Positions 1 to 12,589 of a DNA stretch of 64,000 nucleotides are shown here, in pieces. The notes under the pieces are model-generated. The model was not told where the DNA came from and made no database searches. It was given only the letters and a program-made list of their open reading frames with translations. The stretch's first letter is position 1, and each line of letters opens with the position of its first letter. A program made the translations under genes and the position numbers. Source of the stretch: Tilletiaria anomala UBC 951. Taxonomy: Eukaryota; Basidiomycota; Exobasidiomycetes; Georgefischeriales; Tilletiariaceae. The stretch covers positions 38,761-102,760 of the forward strand of contig NW_013546957.1 of NCBI RefSeq assembly GCF_000711695.1. The letters run 5' to 3'.

Positions 1-1647
1 AGCGGCGTCAATCTCTCCGTGGATGGGTCAAAGGACGTCGAGGGGGTATCGTGGCTGGCGTGATTTGTGTCGTGTTGCTCGAAAGAATGGGGACAACAAG
101 ACTTTCTTGACACTCCGTCTAGAATCCGAGCAATCGCAACAGCGACAGCGGCGGCAAGAGCGGCACGTTGGTCTGAAGATCGTCATCATGTTCAGCATCA
201 AGCATGCGTGACATCAGGAGAATATGAACAGCAGACACTAACCCTTTTGCAGCTGGATGACCGGATGCCAACGGCAATTCGGTCCCCTTGCTTCAAAAGA
301 GAGCCTAAAGCAGCGCTGAGGGCCGAGATCCGTGACAGAGTTTTGCCTTCAGTGAGGCGGGTGGCCGTCGAAAGCGTAGCTTTTGAGAAACCAAAAAGAG
401 GATGGGGAATGGGATTGCAGGCACGTAGTAAAGTGCCGTTGCACAAGAGTTGCAAGCGCAGCAGTCGTGTGTCGACTGCGGTGGACTTCCTCTCCTCTTC
501 ACGCGGTCGCCTCTTAGGAGAAGTCGAAGGATGGACGAAAGATTGCTCTTTGCGTGGTGCTTGACTTTGCGATCGTTTCCCCGGAAAGCGCCTTCCCCTC
601 CTTCTGTCTCGCCTCTTCCAACGCAAGCGGAGGTTGGATGGATGTTACACGGATGTACAGTCCCCACTGTTGCGGGTGCCTGGCCCCTAGAGAAATGTCG
701 TCGCTCTCCACGTCCTCTATTCGGCCAATCCTTCTTGGCCTTCGCCCTTCCTGCCTGTCCTTCTTTCTCCTTTCCCTCGACCAAGGGAGACCCTAATAGG
801 AGGATCGAGACAACGAGCACCGCCAGCAGCCACAGGTTCTCTTCAGAAGAAGAACGTTCTGGTGGAGACTGCACAATGGCTCGCGACCCGAGCTTTCCTG
901 CTCACACTGTCGTGTCAACAATCCGCGACACTGCAGCTGGGGTGAGACTGTCTTGGCGGCGGGCCAAAGGCTCCTTCTCGCTGCTGTGTGCTGGGGCCGA
1001 GACTACGACGTGGATTGCCGCTTCCTGCAACGACGGCAAGCACGAGTGAGGGTGAGAGGAGTGCAATGATCCATGTCCCGAGGTGAGGATGGGAGGGATG
1101 AACGAGATGTAGTTGGAAGGGGGGAGGGGAACAACTGGGAAGGCCGCTCGCTGATGCTCTTCTCTCTCTTCACTGGTGGCAGGGGTGAGAGGCCGCCCGG
1201 GCAGGCGGCAGGCGGTCGGTTGTTCGACATGGATCACACCCATCACACACTTTGTCTGCCCCCGCGCCGTGTGTCATTCCTTGCCAGAAGCGCAGCACAG
1301 TTTTGGAAAGACAATACACTGTCCCAGTGCAGTTCTACCTTCCTGACGCGCGCCTACCATCATCCATGCGCTGCGACGCGTATAGTTTCTTCGCACTGCT
1401 CCAGTGGCTGCCGGCCAATGCTCCCCTACAGGCTGCACGGCAGCCTGCATTTCGATCTCGCTCTTTGGAAGCACAACACGATCACTATCGTGATCAGCTT
1501 GATGTCCATCTCAGCCGGACGACCCCGTGTCCATAGCTAGTTGAGCACCCGACCATGCGACAGCCAACTCGGCGGTATCCGTTCACTCCGGATCATCCAA
1601 TCTCCGACGCAGCAAAACGATCCGCTCGAGCTTAGCCATCGCTCAAC
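1..1647. other. left-edge region without a supportable gene
   Basis: No reading frame here resembles a family I recognise. The frames on both strands overlap each other and lack convincing splice or start signals. One minus-strand frame (about 305-880) encodes a hydrophobic stretch of roughly 17 residues (LLAVLVVSILLLG) followed by a Lys/Arg-rich tail. It has no in-frame ATG upstream before a stop, so it could be an exon of a membrane or secreted protein, or chance. The last 150 bases should hold the VPS27 promoter and 5' leader. Confidence 0.5.
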
Positions 1648-4273
1648 ATGTTCTCAGGATGGGGCGCCGACCCATTTGCTGAGCTGGTCGACAAGGCCAC
1701 CTCGGAACTGCTTCCTGCCGGCCAAGAGGACATCGCATTAAATCTTGAAATATGCGACAAGATCAAGAGCAAGAGCGTACCCGTGAAGCAGGCTATGCAG
1801 ACAATCAAAAAGCGGATTGGCCACAAGAATCCCAACGTCACGTTGTTAGCACTGGGAGTGAGTAGCGCGCCACATGTGCAAGTCGCCGCAAGCTGCGCAC
1901 GACAGTGTGCAACGCCGCTGAAGTCTTCTGGCTGATCAGCTTCGCCCTTTTCTCCTGGTTTAGCTAACAGATATATGCATCAAGAACTCAGGCGATTACT
2001 TCCTGAACGAGGTTGGCTCTCGCGAATTTCTGGACAACCTCGTCTCCATCATCCGCAGTCCCAACGGCGTCAACCCAGATGTCAAAACAAAGATCCTCAA
2101 GCTCATCCAATCTTGGTCGCAGATATCGGAAGCGCGACCAGGATTCATGAGCTATGCAGCAGAGATCTACCAGTCGCTCAAGTCCGACGGGTTCGAGTTT
2201 CCGCCGAAGGACTCAAAGGAGGCTTTCACGAGCTCAGCCGCTTTCGAGACACGCACCCAACCCGAATGGATCGACGGGGATGTCTGCTTGCGGTGCCGGA
2301 CTCCGTTCACAACCTTTAATCGCAAGCACCACTGTCGTAACTGCGGCAATGTGTTTTGCCAGCAGTGTTCGAGTAAGACGATGGCTCTTCCTTGGTTTGG
2401 CGTCGGGCAGGAGGTTCGTGTGTGCGACGGGTGCTTTGCGAGAAAGGCACCACCAAAGGCCGGGGGCAGCTCCTCCGCCACCAAGATGCCAGGTAGCCCT
2501 TCGTTAAACCGCTCAAAGAGCTCGGCTGTGGCCACTACCGGGCGAGGAGGTGCAGGTAACAGCCACCAACGATCCAACACTCTGGGCTCCAAGCCTAAGC
2601 GAAGCACAAAGGAAGACGAAGATTTGGCGCTTGCCATCCAGCTCTCGCTTGAGGCATCTGATCAGAGCTCCTCGTCATCTAGCGCGAGACCGGGATACAT
2701 GCCCAGCTCAAGTGCGCCTTCACAACCGTCGCGCTCTTCATATGTACCTGATTCTGCATCAGCCCGCAAGCGAGAAGGCACCGACGCCGACGATGATCCG
2801 GACTTGGCAGCAGCGATTGCCGCCAGTCTTCAGGAATACGTGCCTCCCCAGCCGAGCGCCCCTGGAGTAGCGGGGGAAAGTGATTCGGGGCGCAGAACGC
2901 CGCGCTTGGGGTCGGATTCCTACTCGAAGACGATTTCGCGCGAATCTGCAGCTGCTGGAGGTGCAAACTCACATGGTACCGCTCCATCACCGGTTGGCTG
3001 TGCCCTCCCTGCCAAAATGCCCACACTGCCTTCCGTCGATCTACCACCCTCAGACATCGACGCAATTTTGACCTTTGCACAGACAGTAAGGCAGCTGGAT
3101 CGATCTATTGCCGCCGGGCAGACCCCAAGAGGGCAACAGCCCTCACAGCAGGCGCAGACGCTTTTCGAGAAGTCGTCGGCCGTGCGGCCTCGCATGGCGA
3201 GGAGCTTAGGCGAGGCAGAGAGGAGGCACAAGGCCCTCTTGCAGATGCACGAAAAGCTAGCGGAGGCCGTGCGCATGTCCGACCGTCTGCTGGACGCACA
3301 GCTTGCGGGGAATGTTTGGATGATGTCTGTGGCGGAGGCACGCGGTGCACCAGCTGCGTTACCGCCCCAGGCAGCTGCTGATGGAAGCTTCTACCCTCAG
3401 GCGCAACAAACGTATAGCCAACAGCGAGGCTACGTCACGATCTCCCCACCAGCGGTAGCTGCTCCCACTATCTACCCAAGCGTGCCTTCTATTTCGCTTG
3501 GGCAACCCGACGCTGCTGCTCCTGCCGCTGTCGCTGCTTACGCATCGCCAGCACTTTACCGCCAGCCGCAGCAGCAGTACTCCCAGGCAGCGGACTATGC
3601 CGCGTACCAAAGCGGCGCGACTTCTGGGCAACAGCCATCGGCATTGCAGTACGAAGATCAGTCGGTATATTTCGGCCATCCGCATGCCAGCAGCCAAGTC
3701 GGCCCGGATGTCACAACTCCTTCGGATGTGGGTGGTCCAACGTACGCCTATCCTGCAGCGAGCGGATACAGTGGGGCTGACAGCGGCACTGATGGAATAC
3801 ATGGGTACATATCGCCTACACAGCAGCAGCAGCTGCTGCTGCAACAGCAGGTAGACTTGGCAGCGATGTCGCCCGGCAGCCAGTCAGATACTTCAGGCGC
3901 GAATGGAGGCTGGACGATTCCCATTCAAGCTCGGGGTGAAGCAGCAGCGCAACAGCAGTTCCAACTCCAGCAACAGGAGCAGATAGAACGACAATTTGCG
4001 CCGTTGGCCCCTCGCTTGCAGCACCAATACACTCAGCCGGACCATTACGAGCACCTGCACCCGCAGCACCACTACCAACAGCAACCCTACCCGCTCTCCC
4101 CTGGCTATGACGGAGGAGAGACTCCCTCGGGCCTCTCTGGGCCGGCAGGTGCCAACGGGTACTTTGCTGCGACGAACGTTACCAGTCCCGGTCAAACATA
4201 CTCTAAGATTCAGGACATGCAGCTCCCACCCTGGAACCGCTCTGGGCCGGAGGTGCCACTCATTGATTTGTGA
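1648..4273 (+). CDS. VPS27: Vps27/Hrs, ESCRT-0 ubiquitin-sorting protein
   Basis: Two exons, 1648-1857 and 1964-4273, joined across a GTGAGT..TTTAG intron in phase 0; about 839 residues. Known role: endosomal ESCRT-0 subunit that binds PI3P, ubiquitinated cargo and clathrin and starts multivesicular-body sorting. Visible domains: N-terminal VHS (residues about 5-140; the splice restores [14 protein letters not shown]). Next is a FYVE zinc finger (about 170-235) with the WxxD (WIDGD), RKHHCRNCG and RVCDGC motifs. Two ubiquitin-interacting motifs follow ([14 protein letters not shown] near 286 and [15 protein letters not shown] near 347), then a coiled GAT-like helix (about 440-490) and a long Gln/Ala/Tyr-rich tail. 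The protein ends in PLIDL, a clathrin-box-like terminus. IST1 at 35.6 kb acts later in the same pathway. Identity is firm; the start fits the VHS domain. Confidence 0.95.
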
Positions 4274-4423
4274 TCGCAACTTAGGCGTACAAGATGGGGA
4301 TGCTCCTTTTGTCGAAAGTGTATGATGTCTTTCTCGCGCCTTTCTCCGGGCTATGCTACAGTGCAGAGCATGGTGTAAAATACAGGAAGCGATCGTGGTG
4401 ATCGTCGGATGGGGGCTTGCAGA

Positions 4424-5464
4424 CTACTCCGTCTGTGCACCTTGCGCGTCGCCTTTCCCGCGCTTCCGTCTCTTTGACTTCCCAAAGGCTGCTGAATCCT
4501 TCGCAGAGCTCTCTGGGCCATCTGCGCTCTCACGCTTGCGCTTAACTCCCACGACCTCCGCTTGCGATTTGGGCTGTTGGGGTGCGGCTTTCTGTTTTGG
4601 TTTCCGCATGCTCAGTGGATTCGGCTGTTTTGGGCCTTTTCGCTTCTTCGCCTGTGCTTGCGCCGGCTGGGCAATTGCACCCAGCGACGGCGTGTTGACA
4701 GACCGCGCACCGGGTGTGTCGTCTGCGAGCGGGGAATCACCGCTAGACACCAGTGCTGCTGCTGCTGCTGCGGCGGCGGCGGCTGCATTTGCGCTTCCTT
4801 CTTTGTGAGCTAATGCTAATTTCGCTTGCTCAACCTGCGATACGAAAATTGTATTAGGGTATGTGGCCCCAAGCATGCATTCAACGCAAGCAACGTACCT
4901 GGAGCATTTTGCGAGCGGTCAGGTCACTCATTGGCTCCATGACGAGGACGCCGGTTTGGTTGCAGTGTATCAATGGAACGCCGGGCACGCCGACTCTAAG
5001 CTTCCTGCGTAAGCGCGGCTGATCGCTCGCTAATACGTAACGATGTTTGTTCGTTGGCCCTGTTGGCAAACGCATGAGGACATCAGTGAGGAGCAACCAG
5101 ATTGTCGTCGACTAAAAGGAAACAACGTACCAATGACGCTTGCAAGACAATCGCACTCATCGATAGCATCTTTATGATTGCACATTCTCCGCTCCCATGT
5201 TTTTGCCATCTGGACTGCTCTTTTCTGATATTCTCCCTCTTTCTCCTGCTTGTACAGCGCAACCATGGAGCACTGCGTCACCATCAGCTTCGCTTTTGCT
5301 TGTATCACATCTGCGACACGTTTGAGAGGCTCGTCGATCTTTTGCTTGCTCAGCGATTGTGCGAAGGCCGAGTCGATGAGAACTTGGTACGGCTCCCGAA
5401 AGCCAAAGTGCAAGACATACTTGTGCAGCAACTTGCGGTAGATCTTTGCTCTCTTTTGACGCAT
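4424..5464 (-). CDS. UTP23: Utp23-like rRNA processing factor (PIN fold)
   Basis: Three exons, 5464-5131, 5059-4899 and 4834-4424, about 301 residues. Both introns (71 and 64 nt) have GTACG donors and CAG acceptors. The first splice creates SVIGPTNKHRYVLASD, the expected PIN-domain core. Known role: nucleolar component of the early 90S/SSU processome, needed for 18S rRNA maturation and release of snR30/U17. The start MRQKRAKIYRKLL is the conserved Utp23 N-terminus; an open frame continues upstream but is not conserved. A Cys/His segment (CNHKDAIDECDC) matches the family's zinc-binding region. The C-terminal tail is very basic (KKRKGPKQPNPLSMRKPK) and is preceded by an alanine run coded by GCT/GCC/GCA repeats (about 4750-4790). 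The stop lies 150 bases from the VPS27 stop, so the two genes converge. Confidence 0.9.
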
Positions 5465-5914
5465 GTTAAAAAGGTAGAAGATGCGAACCCTAGATCGCAA
5501 CCAAGCAGCTCGAACTACAGTGAGCTGGCCCGATGCCACAATTCGTTGACGTTCTCTTCAGGATATCTGGACGCCAAGGATATTGACATCAGGCCGTGCA
5601 GAGCATTGTCGACTGTCGAATCGATGCGTTGAAGACCTAAGGCAAGGAGTAGGTGAGACCACAGAAATTGAAGAAGAGGGACATGTCGAAAATTCAGGCG
5701 GCATGCCCGTAGAAGCTCTTCGAACATGATTTTCAAGCGAGGGAGAGCGAGATGGGGAAAGAGCTGCTGAACACCGGACAACCCTACTGCGGAACTCGTC
5801 TCGCAGGCTCCCCTCACACCTTCACACCTTAACCTTTCGCCAACATCTTTTAATTGTGCAACTTTCACCATACCTGCACACTCTGCTTTAGATCAATTCA
5901 CCTCGTATTGCAAG
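5465..5914. promoter_or_regulatory. divergent promoter region UTP23 / MER3
   Basis: About 450 bases separate the UTP23 ATG (minus) from the MER3 ATG (plus), so this stretch must hold both promoters. A minus-strand frame of about 118 codons (5515-5871) crosses it but shows no family signature, and I treat it as chance. I see no ACGCGT box, TATA box or other element I would defend. Confidence 0.5.
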
Positions 5915-8900
5915 GTGATGGGAGGTACTCAAGTGTCGTCGAATGAATGCACATCAAAGATGATGCTGGATGGCGACATTGAAGTTAATTTCGACACACT
6001 CGCGCGAACGTACGGTATCTCGGACATTAACCCACCCTCTTTCTCACTAGACACAGGATCGACTACTTACGGACGAACGTGGGCTTCTAACACTCTTCTT
6101 CACGATGACTTTGAGCCTTTTTTTCAGCATTCACACCTACAGATGCAGTCCGATCTGAATGCGGAAGAACAAATTTCTTCTCCTTCTCCTGCTTTTCTGA
6201 CCATCAGACCTGGGCAGAATCCAGGGAATCTGTCAGGGGAGTCAGCAAGCCCGATCGAGCACCGAACTTCACCTAATATAGGTTATGCTTCTGGTAAGCA
6301 CAGCTACGAGTGCATGAATTCTCTATAGTGAAGAAGCTGATGAATGTGCTATAGAATCCGAAGCTCAGCCGGCGCGCCGCGAGCCAAAGGTTGCATGCGG
6401 CATACATCTACGGCCCGTCAGCCTTCTGCCTGATCAGTATCGAAGCCTGTACACCTTTGGCTTCTTCAATGCAATTCAATCCGCTTGTTTTGACTCGGTA
6501 CGCTCTTTGCATACTGCTATCTGGGTACATTCTAATCCTTTCTTGATTTGAACGGTACTCAAGGTTTTGAATACAGATGAAAACATGGTGGTATGCGCTC
6601 CGACCGGTTCCGGAAAAACCGTCATCTTTGAGCTTGCAATGATCAGGATGCTGATCAAAGGCAACCCTGAGGATCAGGTAGGCACTTGAAGACGCATATA
6701 AGAACCTATCCCACAGCCAGCTGATTACAAGCTCACTTAGGCGGTGTACATGGCCCCGAGCAAAGCGTTGGTCGCGGAACGCGTCCGTGACTGGACTCGT
6801 CGCTTCGCCCCGCTGGGAATCACTGTCGCTGAGCTTACTGGCGACACCCATTTCAGAGACGTCAAGGCTGCAAAGTCCGCTCGTGTGCTGGTCACTACAC
6901 CCGACAAATGGGACGCGACCACCAGACGGTTCTTGCAGCAGCAAAAGCTGCAGTCCCGTGTGCGCTTAGTGATGATTGATGAGGTGCACATGCTCCGTGA
7001 TGCGAGAGGACCTCGCCTGGAAGCTGTGGTCGCACGAGTTAAAGTTCATGGAAACTCTGTCCGCATAATCGCTCTTTCAGCTACGGTTCCGAATGTTCAG
7101 GATGTGGCCGACTGGATTGGAAATGACAACTCACAGGCGCATACATCCAGCAAGCTGTCAGCCCAAGTGTTCCGCTTTGGCGAGGAATATCGTCCTGTTC
7201 CTTTGAAACGCTTCGTTTACGGATATGGAAAGCATGAAGTTGCCGGGTACAGCAACGCGCTCGACAAGAAATTGCTTGCCTTAATCAAAGACCATGGAAA
7301 AGGCAAGCCAGTGCTGATCTTCGTTCCGACGCGCAATGCGACTATCCAAAGTGCAGACCACCTAGCGAAGGAGTATTCAAGTCTCCGCAGTGGCCCAATG
7401 AGACCACCTTGGCCTATCCCCAAAGCTATCAACGCATCCTTTGACCATCTGAAGCTTTCTACCGTCGCCAAGCAGGGCATTGCTTTCCATCATGCTGGCC
7501 TGTCTCTCAGGGATCGAAAGACAATTGAAGAAATGTTTCTTGATGGTCGTCTCAGCGTACTTTGTGAGTGGCAAAAAGCCTGCTCTCTGCTCACGTTCTG
7601 ACATCCATACTCTTTGCAGGCTGCACCTCGACCCTAGCTGTTGGAACCAACTTGCCAGCGTGAGTGCCTTATTTTTGCCAGCTTAGAGCCATGAATGTTG
7701 ACTGACGCTGTCTCCCTTTATGAGCAGCCATTGTGTCGTAAGCGACATGCGTAGGGTATCGGTCTTGGCTACGCAACTGATTGATTCTCGCTTCAGATCG
7801 TTCGCGGAACGCAGATTTTCGACGAGACTTGGAAAGAGATGTCTGAGCTAGACCTGATCCAGATGCTGGGAAGGGCGGGCCGTCCTGAATTCGACAATGA
7901 GGGCTGTGCGGTGATTATGTGCGACTCTCAGCTCAAAGAAAAGTATTCGAATCTCGCGTCTGGAGACACTACGATCGAATCACACCTGGGGGAAGAATTG
8001 AAGGAGCATCTAAACTCCGAGGCGAGCATCAAAACTTATATCTGGCTGACCTACTTGCTGAAGTATGTCGTGGTCGCTCTAGATTGGCTTGCACGGGTTT
8101 TCGACCTCCGATGCCTTGTTGCGCTGGATCAAGGCAACTTTCTATTACGTTCGGCTGAGGAAGAATCCAGTGAGTGTGGCTGGTGCGATTTCGGAGCTGA
8201 TGTCTGACATGCGCGCATCGCTACACTCTTGCAGGAGCGGTATGGCCACAAGGCACTTGACGAGACATTTGATTGCGACAAGCACCTGTACAAGATCTGC
8301 TCTGAAGCTTTAACTAGCTTGAAAGAGAGCACGTTGGTGTCGATATCTAATGAGAACGACCAGATTCACGCGACGGAATTTGGAGGTGCGTGTCCCCTTG
8401 CTCGTCAGCAGGCTCTGTCATTGACTCGCTCGAGTGGTAGACATCATGGCGAAGCATTTTGTCAGCTACAATGTGAGCGACTCGGCGAATGATGCGAGAG
8501 CCCATTTCTGATGTTTCGCGTTCGCAAGTCAATGTTGAGCCTTATGAAACAATCGGAGCACCCCATTAGCACAAAGGAAGTGGTCAGTCATGCCGTTAAG
8601 GAGGGAGGGATAGACCCGGTTTACTAACAGTGTGTGACATTCAGCTCGAGAGGATTTCTGAAGCCGAAGAATTCAAAACGCTCCGTCCGCGTAGAGGAGA
8701 CAAGGATGTGCGACATATAATGCATCTGTGCTGTGACTGGTTGCTAATGTTGGTACCCATGACCTTTTCCAGTTTTACGCAGCACTGATGGCACATGATG
8801 ATATCCGCTACCCCCCGGCAAAAGTCTCGGGCGCCCCAGAAAAAGTGTCACTATTGATACAAGTGAGCGCTGTCATCGATCCTGATCTTTTACTTGCGGA

Positions 8901-11665
8901 ACAGCACGCCTCACGACGATTTCTCAGGTTGTTCTCGCAGGAATCGCAACTTCAGAGTTAAAGCAGCCGCAGCAAAGCAACCCTGTTCTCGATTCACGGA
9001 CTATATTTCGCGTCGCCCCACGCTTATCACTTGCAGCCCTGGATATCGCCCTCGCTCGCAAAGATGGGCATTTCACAGCTGCAGCCTTTGAAGTCATGCG
9101 CGCGATGCATGGCCAAGCCTGGGACACGTCACCGTCGGTACTACGTCAACTGGACGGGTGAGCCCTTTGTTTTGTTGGTGAATAAGCATGCACTTACAAT
9201 TGATAGGAACCATTATCAGTATCGGAGAGAAGTCTATGCGTGTTCTGTCTATGTCCGGCATCTCATCTATCAGAGATGTAGCGACATCCGACCCTCGTCG
9301 TCTTGAGCAGCTGCTTTCAAGGCATCCTCCAGTGAGATTTTGAGGGAGAATTTCCTGAGCTGTGCAATGCTGACCATTCATTGACTTGTCAGTTCGGAAA
9401 CAAGCTGGTGGCTAATGCAAAACAATTCCCTGCAATCACGCTTGGGCTACATCAGGTCGGAAAGGCAAGAGGGTCGTCAGGTCTCTCGGTAACTATGGTG
9501 GTAGAAGTGGGACTCGAGATCTGCGATGCAATATTGAGCAAGCGCACGGACGACGGGACCATCAGCTTCGCCGCCATTCTGACCATGACCTCGGACAAAC
9601 AGCTGGTCGACTTTCGAAGGACGCCGTGCGTTCTGTAGATGCGATTGTACCCTCGTTGGCGCGAGGCTGACATTCATCCTTCTCGAACAGGATAAAAGTT
9701 TTGGCTCGTGCTTCACCACAGACTTTCACCGTCAAATGCCCACTGACAAAGCCATCTCAGAGGATCATCTGTGTTGCTGCTTGCGACAACATTGCCGGTA
9801 CTGCGCTCAAAGCGGAGCTCCGACCCGACGCAGACCCGGCTGAGTATCCGGTCCCAGAATTGGACAAAGAAGCAGGAGAGACAGTGCTTGTGAGTGAGAT
9901 GTCTCCTAGCACGGCGGCCCATCTGCGCGTGCTGATTCTTCAAATGGAAAGCAGGAACAGGTTCAGAATTCCGAAATCCAATCTGGTCCGTGCCTTGTCT
10001 TTACCCCATTCGTGGTCTTCATGCTGATTTCAAACCTCCCTTTCAGAGCCGGTCGCGTGTGGACGAGCTCGCAGCTACGTCGAAATCCACCCTCACGACT
10101 GTCCCGACGCTCAACAGAACAAGTTGGCAGATCGGAGATGCAAACATACCTGTCGAAGGCCTTGCAAGCACGCCTGTTGCAACGAAGGCGTCAAAAAGAG
10201 AACCACAGCGGCGAAGCAATATGTCTTTAAGGCCACGACACCGAATGACGGCCCTGATCACTCCTCTTCTATGAGCATGACAGTCAAAGAGAAGCCGAGC
10301 AAAGCAAAGCAAAGGAAGTTTACGCATAAACCATCCGCCGAAAAGCGAAAGGCAGGATACCTTTCTGACGACACCTCTGACGACGATCTGCACGCCGGAC
10401 CTCTGTCAAAAATAAAATTGCACAAGACAATTGAATCGAAGAAGGCAGCTATCAACAATGCTTTTAGCGACTCTGAGGATGAATTCAATGACCCTTCATT
10501 TGATGAGATCCTTTCCAATGTTGAGGTCGAGAAGCAGGCAACCACAACCAACAATATCACTACTACCACTGCGAATAATCAGGTTCCGAACCAAAACAAA
10601 AAGGTTTCCAGAAGAGCATCCTCGCTCTTCAATCAGCTCGACGACAGCGATTGGCCCTCAAAGCCGAAGCTGCACCGTTCATCTGAAGCCTCGGGTCTTT
10701 CGACCGCTACGTATGTGCAAGGCTTGCAAAAAAATCATCTCCCAGCAATCCACACATTGAACTCAACTGCGGCTGGTAAATCCATCGATCCATTGCAAGA
10801 TGCGGAAGAAGATCAACTCGACAGGGATGATGACATTGATGAGCATTACCCTGCATTCGCCGATGGCGTCCACCCTCAGGCTACAATATCTTTCGTTCGC
10901 GGTGCAGATGAAGATGTTGATGCCGAAGTTGATCCAGCACATCACCGCACAGATGAGCCTCAAGCTGCGGTACAGGCACTCGACCCGATGTGCGAGTCAA
11001 TCTCATCTTTCCCTGGTGACATAGGTGCAAGCTTGAGTCGCGGTCAAAAAGCCGTCGACAATGACGACAGGGAGGAGGAAGAGATGAAATTTGGCGAGTT
11101 CATCGAGGGTTGGGGCGAAGATTCAACCGTGGCTGGTCCCGATGACCTGCCTACAAAAGCAGCCCAGCTGGATGACCAAGTGATGAGCTTTGAGGATGAT
11201 CAATGCTCGAATATCGGTGATTCGGGAAGTCAAGAAGCCTCTCGTATGAGATGTGTGGCTTTCGACACCCTTGATACGATCGAAGAGATTTCGGAGCCTG
11301 TCGTCCCCGCTTCTGAACGTGCAACATCTGCAGCGCCTGCACATCAGTCGCAAGCAGCACTGATCCTGGAATCCTCGACTTCTGCAGCAACACGAGGTCA
11401 ACCGGACATCCCAAGCGCAAGTTCTGTCGCCGCATGTCAAACGAAAGGCAAGCGTACTCGAAGCTCAGACAAATTGTCTACGGCCAAGCAGCAGCAACAT
11501 CAGCAGAAGCAACCAGGCACGAACGATGTTTCCGGCGGCCACGTTAGCGCAAGCTCAGATGCAATGGGACAAGAGGACGGCGCTTTGCTCATGGACGAGT
11601 TGGATGCATGGCTGGAGAGCAACGAGGCGGAAAAGATGGCAGATGCAATTGCCAGTGAGAGGTAG
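5915..11665 (+). CDS. MER3: Mer3/Hfm1 meiotic crossover DNA helicase
   Basis: Eighteen exons restore one frame of about 1565 residues: 5915-6293, 6355-6497, 6564-6677, 6741-7563, 7620-7659, 7728-7737, 7797-8021, 8083-8169, 8235-8385, 8441-8472, 8529-8582, 8645-8707, 8773-8862, 8928-9157, 9220-9331, 9393-9625, 9691-9985, 10049-11665. Known role: Ski2-like 3'-5' ATPase of the ZMM group that stabilises recombination intermediates in meiotic prophase. Visible motifs: Walker A APTGSGKT, DEVH box, SATVPN, and motif VI QMLGRAGRP. These are followed by winged-helix and Sec63 parts (HPPFGNKL). A Cys/His cluster (DCPD..NKLADRRCKHTCRRPCKH) is typical of Hfm1. The last exon adds about 500 acidic, low-complexity residues beyond that motif. 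Intron 7 needs a GC donor and exon 6 is only 10 nt. The boundary at 9985/10049 is the least certain. Confidence 0.9.
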
Positions 11666-12589
11666 GGTGCAGGTAGAGCAAAGAAGGAAGGCTAAAGCCG
11701 AGCTAAGCCATATGGATTCGCGGTCCCAGACCCTCAAGCACGTCCGTGCCCGTCAGCTGCCCATTGTGTCCCAGAAACCAACGAATTGTATTCAGAAGAT
11801 TCGAGCAACATGCTGTCATTGGACTTGACCATGCAGCTTGTGAGTTGTTTTAAGCATGTTGGATGGCGTGGTTCGAGACCAACCAAACTTGTTGAACAAC
11901 TGCATGGGCACCTCTCCTTATCGCCTGCTCGTCGAAAGCATGAGGTCAGTGGTGCTCTGCACGACAGCGAATACACAGAAATACCCGGCAGAGTTGGATG
12001 TAGCTTGCCGCCCCATCACCTCGTTCCCTTGCCCTCGACTCTCGAATCCATCACCCAATGGATTATTAGGTGGACGTTGGACGCCACGATGGAATCTCAT
12101 GATGGAAACAGCCGAACATGATGGAACGAGCTCTCAGCCGGATGAGCGCTCGGCTTTCACCTCAGCCCGAGCGCCGGCAAGATTTGGCCCCGCACAGTTC
12201 CGGCACTAGGCCAGTCAGCGACTATCGCTGACGACTACATTAGCAATCTGGGCGTCGCGGCCGGGTATCGCATGAGATAGATCGTGCATCTCATCCCCCC
12301 ATGTCATCGCCACCGCGTCCTACGCAAGCAGCCCCGCCCACCTTTACTCAGTCTCGACGCTTTCCAGAGCCAGGATCGCACCAGTAGCAGGGCTGGTCGA
12401 AAGCCCTAGCTGCAGCAGATCGTGCCGTGCCGACGAAACACCCGAGAGTCACCACGGCCATCAACGAACCACCCGCTCAATTGACTGCACTTGACCCTCG
12501 TGTGACACGCGAGACCAAGCCAGTGCTAGTGGCAAACGATCCATCTTACCCAGAAAGCCAACATCAGCAGGGGGAAAGGTGCAGGAATA
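11666..12589. other. intergenic between MER3 and LON
   Basis: About 920 bases between the MER3 stop and the Lon ATG, both on the plus strand. Short frames are present but none shows family features. It should contain the MER3 terminator and Lon promoter; I can point to no specific motif. Confidence 0.5.

Noticed and set aside
5515-5871. 118-codon minus-strand frame between UTP23 and MER3
   Set aside because: Occupies the shared promoter, is close to but not spliceable into UTP23, and resembles no family. The conserved Utp23 start lies at 5464.
8063-8082. 20-nt GT..AG intron in MER3 (GTATGT..CTAG)
   Set aside because: Too short for spliceosomal introns and it leaves the frame shifted. The 61-nt GC-AG intron restores both frame and conserved sequence.
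9891-9910. 20-nt GTGAGT..CCTAG intron in MER3
   Set aside because: Implausibly short, and the frame reads through without it.
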